Below, piece after piece: positions 16,634-23,771 of a stretch of 39,034 nt of DNA; positions within the stretch are counted from its first letter, which is position 1; every line of letters begins with the position of its first letter. The notes beneath the pieces were generated by a model. That model was not told the DNA's origin, searched no databases, and saw only the letters and a program-made list of their open reading frames with translations. The translations under genes were made by a program, and so were the position numbers. Source of the stretch: Caldithrix sp964598255 (GTDB lineage: Bacteria; Calditrichota; Calditrichia; Calditrichales; Calditrichaceae); NCBI GenBank assembly GCA_964598255.1, contig CAZRBA010000132.1, positions 1 through 39,034 of the forward strand, given 5' to 3'.

Positions 16634-17605
16634 TTATTTTTTTGTTTCGTCTTTGCTTTTTTTGAAAACATTCTGCAGAATTTGTTCCAGTGCTTCGATG
16701 AGACTACCGGCCTTTTGTTGATCCGCAGCGGAAAGCGAAACCACGGTGCGCGCATTGCGCAATTGCTGACTGGCTTCGGCCAAACGCGCCAACTGCGGCG
16801 AAAGAAGCAATAGCTCCGGATGATGCTCGAAAACCTTCAGCTCCTGCTGTTCGCTTTCGAATTGCAGGCGGCGGCGTTCCAGTTCCTGTTCCACTTGCAA
16901 TTTGGCCAGTTGGGCTTCTTTTTCCTGCTCTTCTTTTTTCAGATTCAATTCTTTAAGTGCCAATTGATGTTCGAGCTGTTTTATTTTTTCATCGGTTTCC
17001 AGACGCTTTTTGGTGGCGTTCAAACGGGCTTCCTGGTTAATTTGCTCCGTTTTTTCGCGAATGCGCGCCGCCTCCTGCCGTTGCATGGCCTCGGCAATTT
17101 CGGAATCGGCCGGTTCGATGTTTTGTACGTTAATTTGCAAAATATTCAACCCGAATTTCGGGCCTTCTTTTTCCAGCTCTTTTTGCAAATATCGGTACAG
17201 GGCCTCGCCGCTCAGCTCGTCGATTTCACGTGATTCGCAAAAGGCTTTGGTAAGCGATTGCAACAGGATGGCGCATTCTTCGCTTGCTTTTTGTACCATG
17301 TTTTTATTCCAGCCTCCACTGCGAACCAGCTCGGTTAAACGCTCGGTATTGGCCGCGGTGCTTAAAACGATACTCACTTTTACGGGCAGTTTGCCTTTGG
17401 CCTCGCTTTCGAATTCCAGACGAAGCGAATGAATGGTTGCTGGTACGGCCAAACTGAAATGTTTGGGATAATAACGCCCCTTTCGGATTCTAATTTTTCC
17501 CGCTTTGTCCGTTAAAATAATCTCGTCCGGACGGCGTAATCGATACTCAAGCAGGAAAATCAAAATCAACAAAATTACAAAAGCGGCTAAAAGAAAAACG
17601 ATCAT
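16634..17605 (-). CDS. Membrane-anchored SPFH/band-7 (prohibitin/flotillin-like) protein
   Basis: One N-terminal membrane segment (about residues 1-20), then an SPFH-like globular region (about 22-165), a long charged coiled coil rich in Glu, Lys and Gln (about 165-265), and a short tail with HHPELLLLSPQLARL. This is the flotillin/stomatin layout; such proteins form ring-like membrane scaffolds. Two ATGs lie at 17611 and 17605. GGGAG directly abuts the first and is six bases from the second, so the second is preferred (about 323 residues). The giant aminotransferase-PEPC gene follows 76 bases downstream on the same strand, so co-transcription is likely. A specific partner or substrate cannot be read from the sequence. 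Confidence 0.8.
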   Translation of the reverse strand: MIVFLLAAFVILLILIFLLEYRLRRPDEIILTDKAGKIRIRKGRYYPKHFSLAVPATIHSLRLEFESEAKGKLPVKVSIVLSTAANTERLTELVRSGGWNKNMVQKASEECAILLQSLTKAFCESREIDELSGEALYRYLQKELEKEGPKFGLNILQINVQNIEPADSEIAEAMQRQEAARIREKTEQINQEARLNATKKRLETDEKIKQLEHQLALKELNLKKEEQEKEAQLAKLQVEQELERRRLQFESEQQELKVFEHHPELLLLSPQLARLAEASQQLRNARTVVSLSAADQQKAGSLIEALEQILQNVFKKSKDETKK

Positions 17606-17654
17606 GACCATCTCCCGTTAAACGGATTTAATTGTTTTGAATATTAATGCGGAA

Positions 17655-17681
17655 TATTTAAAAAATATGCGTAAAAAGCAA
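17655..17681 (-). promoter_or_regulatory. Candidate promoter of the SPFH-fusion operon
   Basis: On the minus strand TTGCTT (17676-17681) is followed, after a short 15-base spacer, by TAAATA (17655-17660), about 50 bases before the SPFH start. The spacer is shorter than ideal. Confidence 0.3.
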
Positions 17682-17803
17682 TTTTAATTTTTAACGGCCT
17701 GGGTTTACTTTCAAAAAGAACATGCGTTAATTCGTTCGTAAAAAAAGAAGTAAAAGAGCAAACGTTAACGACGGAATAGGTAGGGCGCAAAGAAGGCAAA
17801 ATA

Positions 17804-17841
17804 AAGGAAGGGCCTCGCCATCCTTAGCAAAGCCCCGCCTT
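17804..17841 (-). terminator. Possible terminator of the epimerase operon
   Basis: On the minus strand AAGG-C-GGGC pairs with GCCC-TT-CCTT around an 18-base loop and is followed by TATTTT. The stem is interrupted and the U-tract imperfect. A small CGCTT/AAGCG hairpin lies nearer the stop codon. Confidence 0.35.
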
Positions 17842-17888
17842 AAAGAGAGTGCTTATCCGTAAAATGCACAAACGCTTGGCAAGCGCAA

Positions 17889-19034
17889 TTAGAATGTTCC
17901 TTCGACACCGATGCCGGGTTTATCGTTAAAAATAAATTTACCGTGGTCTACCTTCACGCCGCTAAAAGGATCATTGGCAATGAGCAGGTTGCCATCCAAA
18001 TCGGCATAATCCACAAACGGAGTTAATTGTGCGGCGGCCGAAATGCCAACCGAGCTTTCGATCATGCAGCCCAGCATAATTTTCATGCCGTAGGCTTTGG
18101 CCATGTAAATCATGCGCAGAGCTTCCTGCAAGCCGCCGGATTTCATGAGTTTAATGTTAATTCCGTCGTAGGCGCCAACCAGCTTGGGGATATCTTTGGC
18201 CGTTTTAACCGCTTCGTCGGCAATGATGGGGATGTTCACATGGTCGCGCAGCCAGGCGGTTTCTTCGATCATGCTGGCTGGCATGGGTTGTTCGATAAAT
18301 TCCACGCCCTGATCGGTTAACCATTTGATGTTTTCCAGAGCTTCTTCTTTGGTTTTCCAACCCTCGTTGGCATCTACGCGAATGGGTTTGTCTTTGGTTA
18401 CGCTGCGTACGGCATTGATGATTTCTTTGTCACGATGCGTGCCTACTTTTACTTTAAGGATGGGGTAAGGTTCGGCTTCGCGTACTTTTTTCTTGATCAT
18501 TTCCACGGTGTCGATTCCGATGGAATAGGATGTTAACGGTGCGTCGGCCGTGTTGAGCCCCCAAAGTTTGTACAACGGTTGGTTAAAGGCTTTGCCAATC
18601 CAATCCATCAAAGCGATGTCGATGGCTGCCTTGGCACAGCTTTGATCGGTAATGCGTTTGTCGATTGCTTCTTTGATGTTGACATAATGAAAAAGGTTCG
18701 TATTTTTCAAGATGTCTTCGGCAGCGCGAATGCGGTTGGTGGTTTTTTGGTAATCTTCGCCGTAACGGACGTTCGGGGCCGCTTCGCCATAGCCCACAAT
18801 ACCATCGCGTTCGATGCGTACGAACACGTTATTTTTAAAATTACTCGAATTGCGGGAAATGGTCCAAGTGTGTTTTAAAATGAGTTTTTTGGTTTTTATA
18901 TCGATTTTCATGGGCCCTGTTCCTGAAATTTTTGGTTGCGATTTGGAACCGGTAGCGGCCGACGCCGAGCTGAACAAAGAAAAGCCCAGAATCGACGTAC
19001 CGGAAAGCTGTAAAAATTGTTTGCGAGTTAACAT
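17889..19034 (-). CDS. Exported dipeptide (L-Ala-D/L-Glu type) epimerase, enolase superfamily
   Basis: Mandelate-racemase-like enolase-superfamily enzyme, probably epimerising L-Ala-D-Glu (or a related dipeptide) from peptidoglycan. Catalytic features: KVK with Lys194 and Lys196, metal ligands Asp221 (VDANEGW), Glu248 (FIEQP) and Asp273 (IADEA), second-side Lys295 in IKLMKSGG, and DLDGN (346-350), where the family reads the dipeptide. The first 27 residues (TRKQFLQLSG, hydrophobic core, ASA-A) look like a twin-arginine-type signal with an RK variant, so the mature enzyme is probably periplasmic, whereas well-known members are cytoplasmic. It follows the NlpC/P60 gene by 13 bases. Substrate is inferred from family and neighbour. 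Confidence 0.85.
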   Translation of the reverse strand: MLTRKQFLQLSGTSILGFSLFSSASAATGSKSQPKISGTGPMKIDIKTKKLILKHTWTISRNSSNFKNNVFVRIERDGIVGYGEAAPNVRYGEDYQKTTNRIRAAEDILKNTNLFHYVNIKEAIDKRITDQSCAKAAIDIALMDWIGKAFNQPLYKLWGLNTADAPLTSYSIGIDTVEMIKKKVREAEPYPILKVKVGTHRDKEIINAVRSVTKDKPIRVDANEGWKTKEEALENIKWLTDQGVEFIEQPMPASMIEETAWLRDHVNIPIIADEAVKTAKDIPKLVGAYDGINIKLMKSGGLQEALRMIYMAKAYGMKIMLGCMIESSVGISAAAQLTPFVDYADLDGNLLIANDPFSGVKVDHGKFIFNDKPGIGVEGTF

Positions 19035-19047
19035 GTTGTATCCCTTT

Positions 19048-20163
19048 CTATTTTAAAATGCGTTTGATCCGTTTAAGGGTGCGCTTGCGGTAAGCGCTAA
19101 AATCGGGATCGTGTTCGTCAAGGCTGGTCAGACGTACTTCGCTATCTTGGTGAATAAAACGGAAGCCGCCCAAACTCAAACCTACATGGGTAATGCGGTT
19201 ACCAACGCCAAAAAAGAGCAAGTCGCCCGGTTCTACATTGGAAAAATCGTCTGCCGGAATAATTTCTCGACCGACCAAAGCCTGTTGGCGTGCGTCTCTG
19301 GGCAATTGAATACCGTTTGCTTTGAATACGGTTTGCGTAAATCCCGAGCAATCGCATCCCTTGGCCGAATTGCCACCCCACAAATAGGGGATGCCCATTA
19401 ACCGATAAGCCACATCGAGAATGTTTTCCGCTTTAACTTCCCTGGGCTTTTTAACCGTTAACGGAGCCAAATGTTTGTCTAATGCGTAACCCTTGCGACC
19501 GTCTGGGAGTTCTACAAGGGCCCATTTGCCTCGTTTTTTAATACGCTTAACCACACTGTTCAAAACCGCGTCGCACACAGGAACGGCCTCGACGGAGGGC
19601 TGACTGTAAATGCGATCTACCGCTACTGTAAAGCGGTACAGCGGTCCCTTTTGCCAGGCATCAATGCCCTGTTTATCGGTACGCACAAATGAGGTTTTGG
19701 TCATCCAGCCCAAATAGCCATAAACGGTTTGAATAAAATACCAACTGCCTTTGCGTTTAAGAAGTTTGAGTACGTTGCCGGTAATGCTTTGGTCAATCAG
19801 TTCGGCCGCATGGCGCGGTTGTCTGCGGATATTCGCCGTGCTGACGGCAACTAAAGCGTAAGTGCTGTCTCCCAAAGAGGGATTGGGTAAAACGATACTG
19901 CTATCGATTACATGTCCGGCCAGTAATGAGTCTGCTTTTTTAAGCACAAAGTTTTGGGCTTGTTTGACGGTTGTTTCGCCCTTAAGAATCCATTGCCCGT
20001 TGTGCTTGCTCAGGTGAAAATCGACCAGGGCCAGGCTTTTGTCTGGTGCAAAACGTAATTGCGCTTGCTTTTGCACGGCCTGAAAGGCCTTTAAAATTCG
20101 GGTGGAATCGTTGCAAGAGAGAAAAAGAAAAAATGAAACAAAAAATAACAGAGATTTACGCAT
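19048..20163 (-). CDS. SH3-domain NlpC/P60 peptidase, probable lipoprotein
   Basis: Probable gamma-D-glutamyl-L-diamino acid endopeptidase (YkfC-like) acting on peptidoglycan peptides in the periplasm. The N-terminus MRKSLLFFVSFFLFLSC resembles a lipoprotein signal ending at Cys17, though the residues before the cysteine deviate from the strict lipobox. Two SH3b-like regions follow (about 100-165 and 175-235), then the NlpC/P60 domain (about 243-371) with catalytic Cys272 (GCDCSGF), His326 (ITHVGL) and His338 (FIHQD). It heads a two-gene operon with the dipeptide epimerase, the same pairing as YkfB/YkfC in Bacillus: cleavage frees L-Ala-D-Glu, which the next enzyme can epimerise. Confidence 0.88.
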   Translation of the reverse strand: MRKSLLFFVSFFLFLSCNDSTRILKAFQAVQKQAQLRFAPDKSLALVDFHLSKHNGQWILKGETTVKQAQNFVLKKADSLLAGHVIDSSIVLPNPSLGDSTYALVAVSTANIRRQPRHAAELIDQSITGNVLKLLKRKGSWYFIQTVYGYLGWMTKTSFVRTDKQGIDAWQKGPLYRFTVAVDRIYSQPSVEAVPVCDAVLNSVVKRIKKRGKWALVELPDGRKGYALDKHLAPLTVKKPREVKAENILDVAYRLMGIPYLWGGNSAKGCDCSGFTQTVFKANGIQLPRDARQQALVGREIIPADDFSNVEPGDLLFFGVGNRITHVGLSLGGFRFIHQDSEVRLTSLDEHDPDFSAYRKRTLKRIKRILK

Positions 20164-20181
20164 GGAATTTCCCGGCTTTGA

Positions 20182-20206
20182 TTGTATTTGTGTTTTATTT
20201 TGTTAA
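20182..20206 (+). promoter_or_regulatory. Candidate promoter of the exported TPR gene
   Basis: TTGTAT (20182-20187) and TAATTT (starting about 20204) are 16 bases apart. The tract 20182-20213 aligns closely to 2071-2104 before the fumarase operon. A second, similar but less well spaced copy (TTGTAT at 20244, TAATTT at 20269) lies nearer the gene. Confidence 0.35.
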
Positions 20207-20266
20207 TTTAACGAACAAACCAACATTTGGCAATCGAAATTTTTTGTATCTTTTATTTTGCATTTT

Positions 20267-20294
20267 CGTAATTTTACGCATAAGCAAAATTACG
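20267..20294 (+). promoter_or_regulatory. Inverted repeat abutting the TPR gene ribosome site
   Basis: CGTAATTTT (20267-20275) and AAAATTACG (20286-20294) form a perfect 9-bp inverted repeat with a 10-base spacer. The right arm ends on the first G of GAGG (20294-20297), the ribosome site. It could be an operator or an RNA hairpin affecting translation. Confidence 0.5.
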
Positions 20295-20303
20295 AGGTTT
20301 TTT

Positions 20304-21263
20304 ATGAAACGTTTGTTCCTTTTTGTTCTGAGCATATTGCCGTTTTTTTTGTCGGCACAAAATCAACCTTTGCGTAATCAGGTGGCACATCTGCTCAAAA
20401 CGCATCAATACGATCGGGCGGAAAAAATTTTACAACAGCATCAGGACAGGCCCGATGCTCTTTACTATTTGGGAGTGGTTGAACTGCTTAAAGGAAATTG
20501 GGACAAAGCCATCGATGCCGCCGAAAAAGGGGCAAAAGTTGTAATGCCCGATTCGAGCAAGGCCCGATTTTACGATCTTTTGGGTGATATTTACGCGGTT
20601 AAAGCGCAAAATTCGGGAATGCTTTCATTGATTTTTATTATTGGTAAAATCAAAAAGAATTGGCAAAGAGCCATTGAATACGATTCCGCTAGAATTTCCG
20701 CATATCAAAAATTGTTTTCCTTTTATCTGATGGCACCTGGGTTTGCCGGAGGCGACAAAGACAAAGCCCTGAATATTGCCCGAAAAGTATTAACCTTTAA
20801 TTCGCCTTTGGGGCAAACGATGCTCGGTCAATATTACCAAAAAGAAAAGAAATACGATTTGGCGGAGCAGGCATTTAAGAAGGCCCTGCACCTTGCCCCG
20901 GACAGCATAAATGTTTTAAAAGAAGCCGCATATTTTTATTTGCGTATTAAAAACTATCCTCGCTCCCGTAAATTGTTTGCCAAAATCGTTAGCCTAAAGC
21001 CTCAAAGCCCATTGGCTTACGATGCCCTTTCGGACTGGTATTTGGAGGCCGGTAAAAAAGATTCGGCCCTGATCGTTTTAAATAAAGCCATTGCGTTGGA
21101 TTCGTTAAACCAACAAATTATTTTCAAAAAAGCACGGGTGCTGGCAGATTTGGGACAATTTGAGGCTTCACGCAGTTTGTGCAATAAGTTATTAAGGCAA
21201 GAGATGTTTTTTTCTTTGCGTGACCAAATTAATTTGTTTCTGAAAAAGATTAAGGATAAGTGA
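20304..21263 (+). CDS. Exported tetratricopeptide-repeat protein
   Basis: The frame is open further upstream, but the ATG at 20304 has GAGG six bases before it and begins a clear signal peptide (MKRLFLFVLSILPFFLSAQ, likely cut after SAQ), giving 319 residues. The mature part is a run of TPR-like helix pairs: ALYYLGVVELLKGNWDKAID, then two consecutive repeats around 180-250 (AEQAFKKALHLAPDS, YPRSRKLFAKIVSLKPQS) and a final ALIVLNKAIALDS. TPR arrays bind other proteins; no catalytic motif is seen. It is divergent from the NlpC/P60 operon and monocistronic. Probably periplasmic; function unknown. Confidence 0.85.
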   Translation: MKRLFLFVLSILPFFLSAQNQPLRNQVAHLLKTHQYDRAEKILQQHQDRPDALYYLGVVELLKGNWDKAIDAAEKGAKVVMPDSSKARFYDLLGDIYAVKAQNSGMLSLIFIIGKIKKNWQRAIEYDSARISAYQKLFSFYLMAPGFAGGDKDKALNIARKVLTFNSPLGQTMLGQYYQKEKKYDLAEQAFKKALHLAPDSINVLKEAAYFYLRIKNYPRSRKLFAKIVSLKPQSPLAYDALSDWYLEAGKKDSALIVLNKAIALDSLNQQIIFKKARVLADLGQFEASRSLCNKLLRQEMFFSLRDQINLFLKKIKDK

Positions 21264-21301
21264 ACGAATTTACGGGAACCCTACCTTTTGCTCCCCCGCG
21301 T

Positions 21302-22369
21302 TTAGCTTCCCGCTTTTAATTGTTCGTTGCGTGCGGCCAAATGTAGCGCTTCGATCAGTTCGTCCAATTCGCCTTCCATAATACGATCCAGCTTGTACAG
21401 TGTCAGGCCGATGCGGTGATCGGTGACGCGGCCCTGAGGAAAATTGTAGGTGCGTATTTTGGCGCTCCGGTCGCCACTGCCTACCATGGACTTACGCTGG
21501 GCGTCAATGGCCGATCGTTGTTCGCTTTGCGCCAGGTCCAAAAGACGGGTGCGTAATACTTTTAACGCTTTGGCCTTGTTTTTATGTTGCGATTTTTCAT
21601 CCTGGCAGGAAACCACAATGCCGGTTGGGATGTGCGTAATGCGTACTGCCGAATCGGTCGTATTTACACTTTGGCCGCCAGGACCGCTGGAACGAAACAC
21701 ATCGATGCGCAGATCATTAGGATCGATATCCACGTCCACTTCTTCCGCTTCGGGCAATACGGCAACCGAAGCCGCGGAGGTGTGAACCCGGCCCTGTGTT
21801 TCCGTTTCCGGAACCCGTTGCACCCGATGAACCCCGCTTTCGTATTTGAGCGTACCGTAAGCCTCGGGGCCTTCCACCAGAAAAATAATTTCCTTAAAAC
21901 CGCCCCGTTCCGAAGGTGTTGAATTCATAATATCGATTTTAAACCCGTGGTTTTCGCAATAACGTGTGTACATGCGGTACAGATCTCCGGCAAAAATAGC
22001 CGCCTCGTCGCCACCGGTACCGGCGCGAATTTCCATGATGGCGTTTTTATGATCGTCCGGGTGTTTGGGGATTAATAGTAATTTAAGCTTTTCACCCAAT
22101 TCTTCCACTTGTTTTTCCAATTCGGCCAATTCCTCTTTGGCCAGTTCCACCAACTCGGGATCGCTGTCTTCTTTAATGATTTCCTTGTTTTCTTCCAGAG
22201 CGTTCAGGGCTTTTAAATAGGGGTTGCCCACCTCGAGAATTTTGCTTATTTCGTTGTGCTCGCGTGAAACTTCCCGATATTCGTTTTGATTATTAAAGAT
22301 TTCGGGATCGGATAACCGTTCGTTCAATTCTTTCAAACGTTCTTGCAGTTGAATGATTTTTTCTTTCAT
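21302..22369 (-). CDS. prfA: Peptide chain release factor 1
   Basis: Recognises UAA and UAG stop codons in the ribosomal A site and triggers peptide release. From the ATG at 22369 it has 355 residues, normal for RF1. The GGQ motif is at 231-233 (SSGPGGQSVN). The codon-recognition tripeptide position reads PET (187-189) in HRVQRVPETETQGR; PxT there marks RF1 rather than RF2. AGTGGDEA and the basic C-terminal region are also present. An upstream TTG in the same frame is too close to the AAGGAG site, which sits eight bases before the ATG and overlaps the DUF1385 stop codon, so the two genes are probably coupled. No prmC follows; the next gene is convergent. Confidence 0.95.
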   Translation of the reverse strand: MKEKIIQLQERLKELNERLSDPEIFNNQNEYREVSREHNEISKILEVGNPYLKALNALEENKEIIKEDSDPELVELAKEELAELEKQVEELGEKLKLLLIPKHPDDHKNAIMEIRAGTGGDEAAIFAGDLYRMYTRYCENHGFKIDIMNSTPSERGGFKEIIFLVEGPEAYGTLKYESGVHRVQRVPETETQGRVHTSAASVAVLPEAEEVDVDIDPNDLRIDVFRSSGPGGQSVNTTDSAVRITHIPTGIVVSCQDEKSQHKNKAKALKVLRTRLLDLAQSEQRSAIDAQRKSMVGSGDRSAKIRTYNFPQGRVTDHRIGLTLYKLDRIMEGELDELIEALHLAARNEQLKAGS

Positions 22370-22381
22370 TAACAAATCTCC

Positions 22382-23395
22382 TTATGCGCTAACAGGAACC
22401 ACCTCGGATTGAATGATCGGATCATCGGCCAATTCCGAAGCATATTCTTCGCCAAGCGCACTCTTCAAGGCCACAATGGCTACTTCCAATTGCTGGGCAT
22501 CGGGTTCTTTTGTCGTAATGCGTTGCAGCCACAAACCAGGGGCAATGCCCAACCGCACGATGGGATTATTCAGATTCTTTGCCGAGGCTTTGAGAGCTTC
22601 GTAACTGAGCCCGCCGACAACGGGAATAAGCGGTAAATGTACGGCAAGACGGATGGTAAGCGAAATATGTCCGGTCGTCCAAATAATGACGGTATCGACT
22701 ATGGCAAAAAAGAGGAGACTAATAACCATGACAATGGCTAAAAAGCTGGTGCCGCAGCGCGGATGAAAGGTGGTGTACGGTTTTAAATTTTCTGGCGAAA
22801 GCACAACACGATCTTCAAAGCCAAAAACGGTTTTGTGTTCCGCACCGTGATATTGGAATAATCGGCGTACATCTTTCATGAATGAAATCCCCCAAATGTA
22901 CAGTAGAAAAAAGGCGATGCGAATGATGCCGGCAAACAAATTAAAGGTTAGGGCTTGCTTTTCAACATCGAACAAAGCCGTGGTCAAATACAAGGGCAAA
23001 ACGTAAAAGAAGGCCACGCCAACCAGTAAGGCAATGCTCATGGAAAAAACGGCACCTGCGGTAGACATACCTTTTTTCTTCTTTTTTTTGCTCGGTTTGT
23101 CTTTTTGGGCAGCCTCTTCCGCTTCGGCATCTTCGATGGCTTTATCGGCCGACCATTGCAGGGTTTTGATGCCCTGAATCATCACCTCGATAAGCATAAT
23201 GGCACCGCGCAGAATGGGGATGTTTAAAAATTTGTGTTTTTGGATTAAAGATTCGAATTCGTCAACACGTACTTCGATTTTACCGCTGGCGCGTCGCACG
23301 GCCGTAGCAATGCGTTTGGGCGAACGCATCATCACGCCTTCGATAACCGCCTGGCCGCCTACGGGCATTATTTTTTCTTCGAATTGTTCGGGCAT
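22382..23395 (-). CDS. DUF1385 family membrane protein
   Basis: Family of unknown biochemical function (YqhQ in Bacillus), often encoded beside prfA and rpmE, as here. The start at 23395 is chosen because AAGGAA precedes it and the family N-terminus MPVGGQAVIEGVMMRSPKR follows shortly after; an upstream in-frame start would run into the preceding terminator. The 337 residues hold a conserved N-terminal domain (about 10-85), a lysine-rich linker (KPSKKKKKKG), about four membrane segments between 115 and 280, and the family motif FQYHGAEHKTVFGFE with TTFHPRCGTSFL. The stop codon overlaps the prfA ribosome site. Predicted inner-membrane protein. Confidence 0.88.
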   Translation of the reverse strand: MPEQFEEKIMPVGGQAVIEGVMMRSPKRIATAVRRASGKIEVRVDEFESLIQKHKFLNIPILRGAIMLIEVMIQGIKTLQWSADKAIEDAEAEEAAQKDKPSKKKKKKGMSTAGAVFSMSIALLVGVAFFYVLPLYLTTALFDVEKQALTFNLFAGIIRIAFFLLYIWGISFMKDVRRLFQYHGAEHKTVFGFEDRVVLSPENLKPYTTFHPRCGTSFLAIVMVISLLFFAIVDTVIIWTTGHISLTIRLAVHLPLIPVVGGLSYEALKASAKNLNNPIVRLGIAPGLWLQRITTKEPDAQQLEVAIVALKSALGEEYASELADDPIIQSEVVPVSA

Positions 23396-23422
23396 ATTTT
23401 TCCTTTTGAATTGATTTGAAAT

Positions 23423-23465
23423 AAAAAAACGGAATGACATGGCACCCCATTTCATTCCGTTTTTG
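23423..23465 (-). terminator. Terminator of rpmE (bidirectional in form)
   Basis: AACGGAATG and CATTCCGTT form a stem with a partly paired interior, flanked by T's on both strands. On the minus strand it follows rpmE by about 25 bases and ends about 28 bases before the DUF1385 start, so DUF1385-prfA depends on read-through or on a promoter not recognised here. Confidence 0.85.
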
Positions 23466-23488
23466 ATCGAGAACGTAAAATAAAAATA

Positions 23489-23689
23489 TTATTTTAAGTT
23501 GTATTTTCTCATGAACTTTTCAACGCGACCCGCAGAGTCAACCAACTTCTGTTTTCCGGTGAAGAAGGGGTGACAAGCAGAACAAATTTCAACTTTCAAA
23601 TCGCCAACGGTCGAACGGGTTTGAAATGTGTTCCCACATGCGCAGGTCACCGTGCCGAGTTTGTATTCGGGATGAATACCCTTTTTCAC
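23489..23689 (-). CDS. rpmE: 50S ribosomal protein L31, zinc-binding form
   Basis: 66 residues, normal for L31. The zinc ligands are Cys16 and Cys18 (TCACGN) and Cys36 and Cys39 (EICSACHPFFTGKQK), so this is the cysteine-containing type, often replaced by a zinc-free paralogue during zinc limitation. The start is GTG with a strong AAGGAGG site seven bases upstream. It lies between rho and DUF1385-prfA, a conserved order. A possible structured leader precedes it and a terminator follows. Confidence 0.96.
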   Translation of the reverse strand: MKKGIHPEYKLGTVTCACGNTFQTRSTVGDLKVEICSACHPFFTGKQKLVDSAGRVEKFMRKYNLK

Positions 23690-23715
23690 AATGGACCTCC
23701 TTAATAATTAATTTT

Positions 23716-23770
23716 AAGCCACCTAATTTAATTCAAAATTTGCGTAATTGCAAAGAATTTTTTGTGGCTT
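23716..23770 (-). promoter_or_regulatory. Possible structured leader of rpmE
   Basis: On the minus strand AAGCCAC (23764-23770) pairs with GTGGCTT (23716-23722). Inside is a second stem built from TTTGC/GCAAA plus an AAAA/TTTT extension with a bulge (about 23735-23761). The outer stem begins two bases after the rho stop codon and ends about 15 bases before the rpmE ribosome site. There is no U-tract, so a terminator is unlikely. Autoregulatory L31 leader RNAs are known in other phyla; similarity to them is untested. Confidence 0.4.
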
Positions 23771-23771
23771 G

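Noticed and set aside
16820..17432. Phenylalanine/leucine-rich plus-strand frames opposite the SPFH gene
   Set aside because: They are the antisense of the Glu/Lys/Gln-rich coiled coil, whose complement naturally reads as Phe/Leu.
20046..20303. Upstream extension of the TPR gene to 20046
   Set aside because: It overlaps the 5' end of the NlpC/P60 gene on the opposite strand, whereas the ATG at 20304 has a ribosome site and starts a signal peptide.
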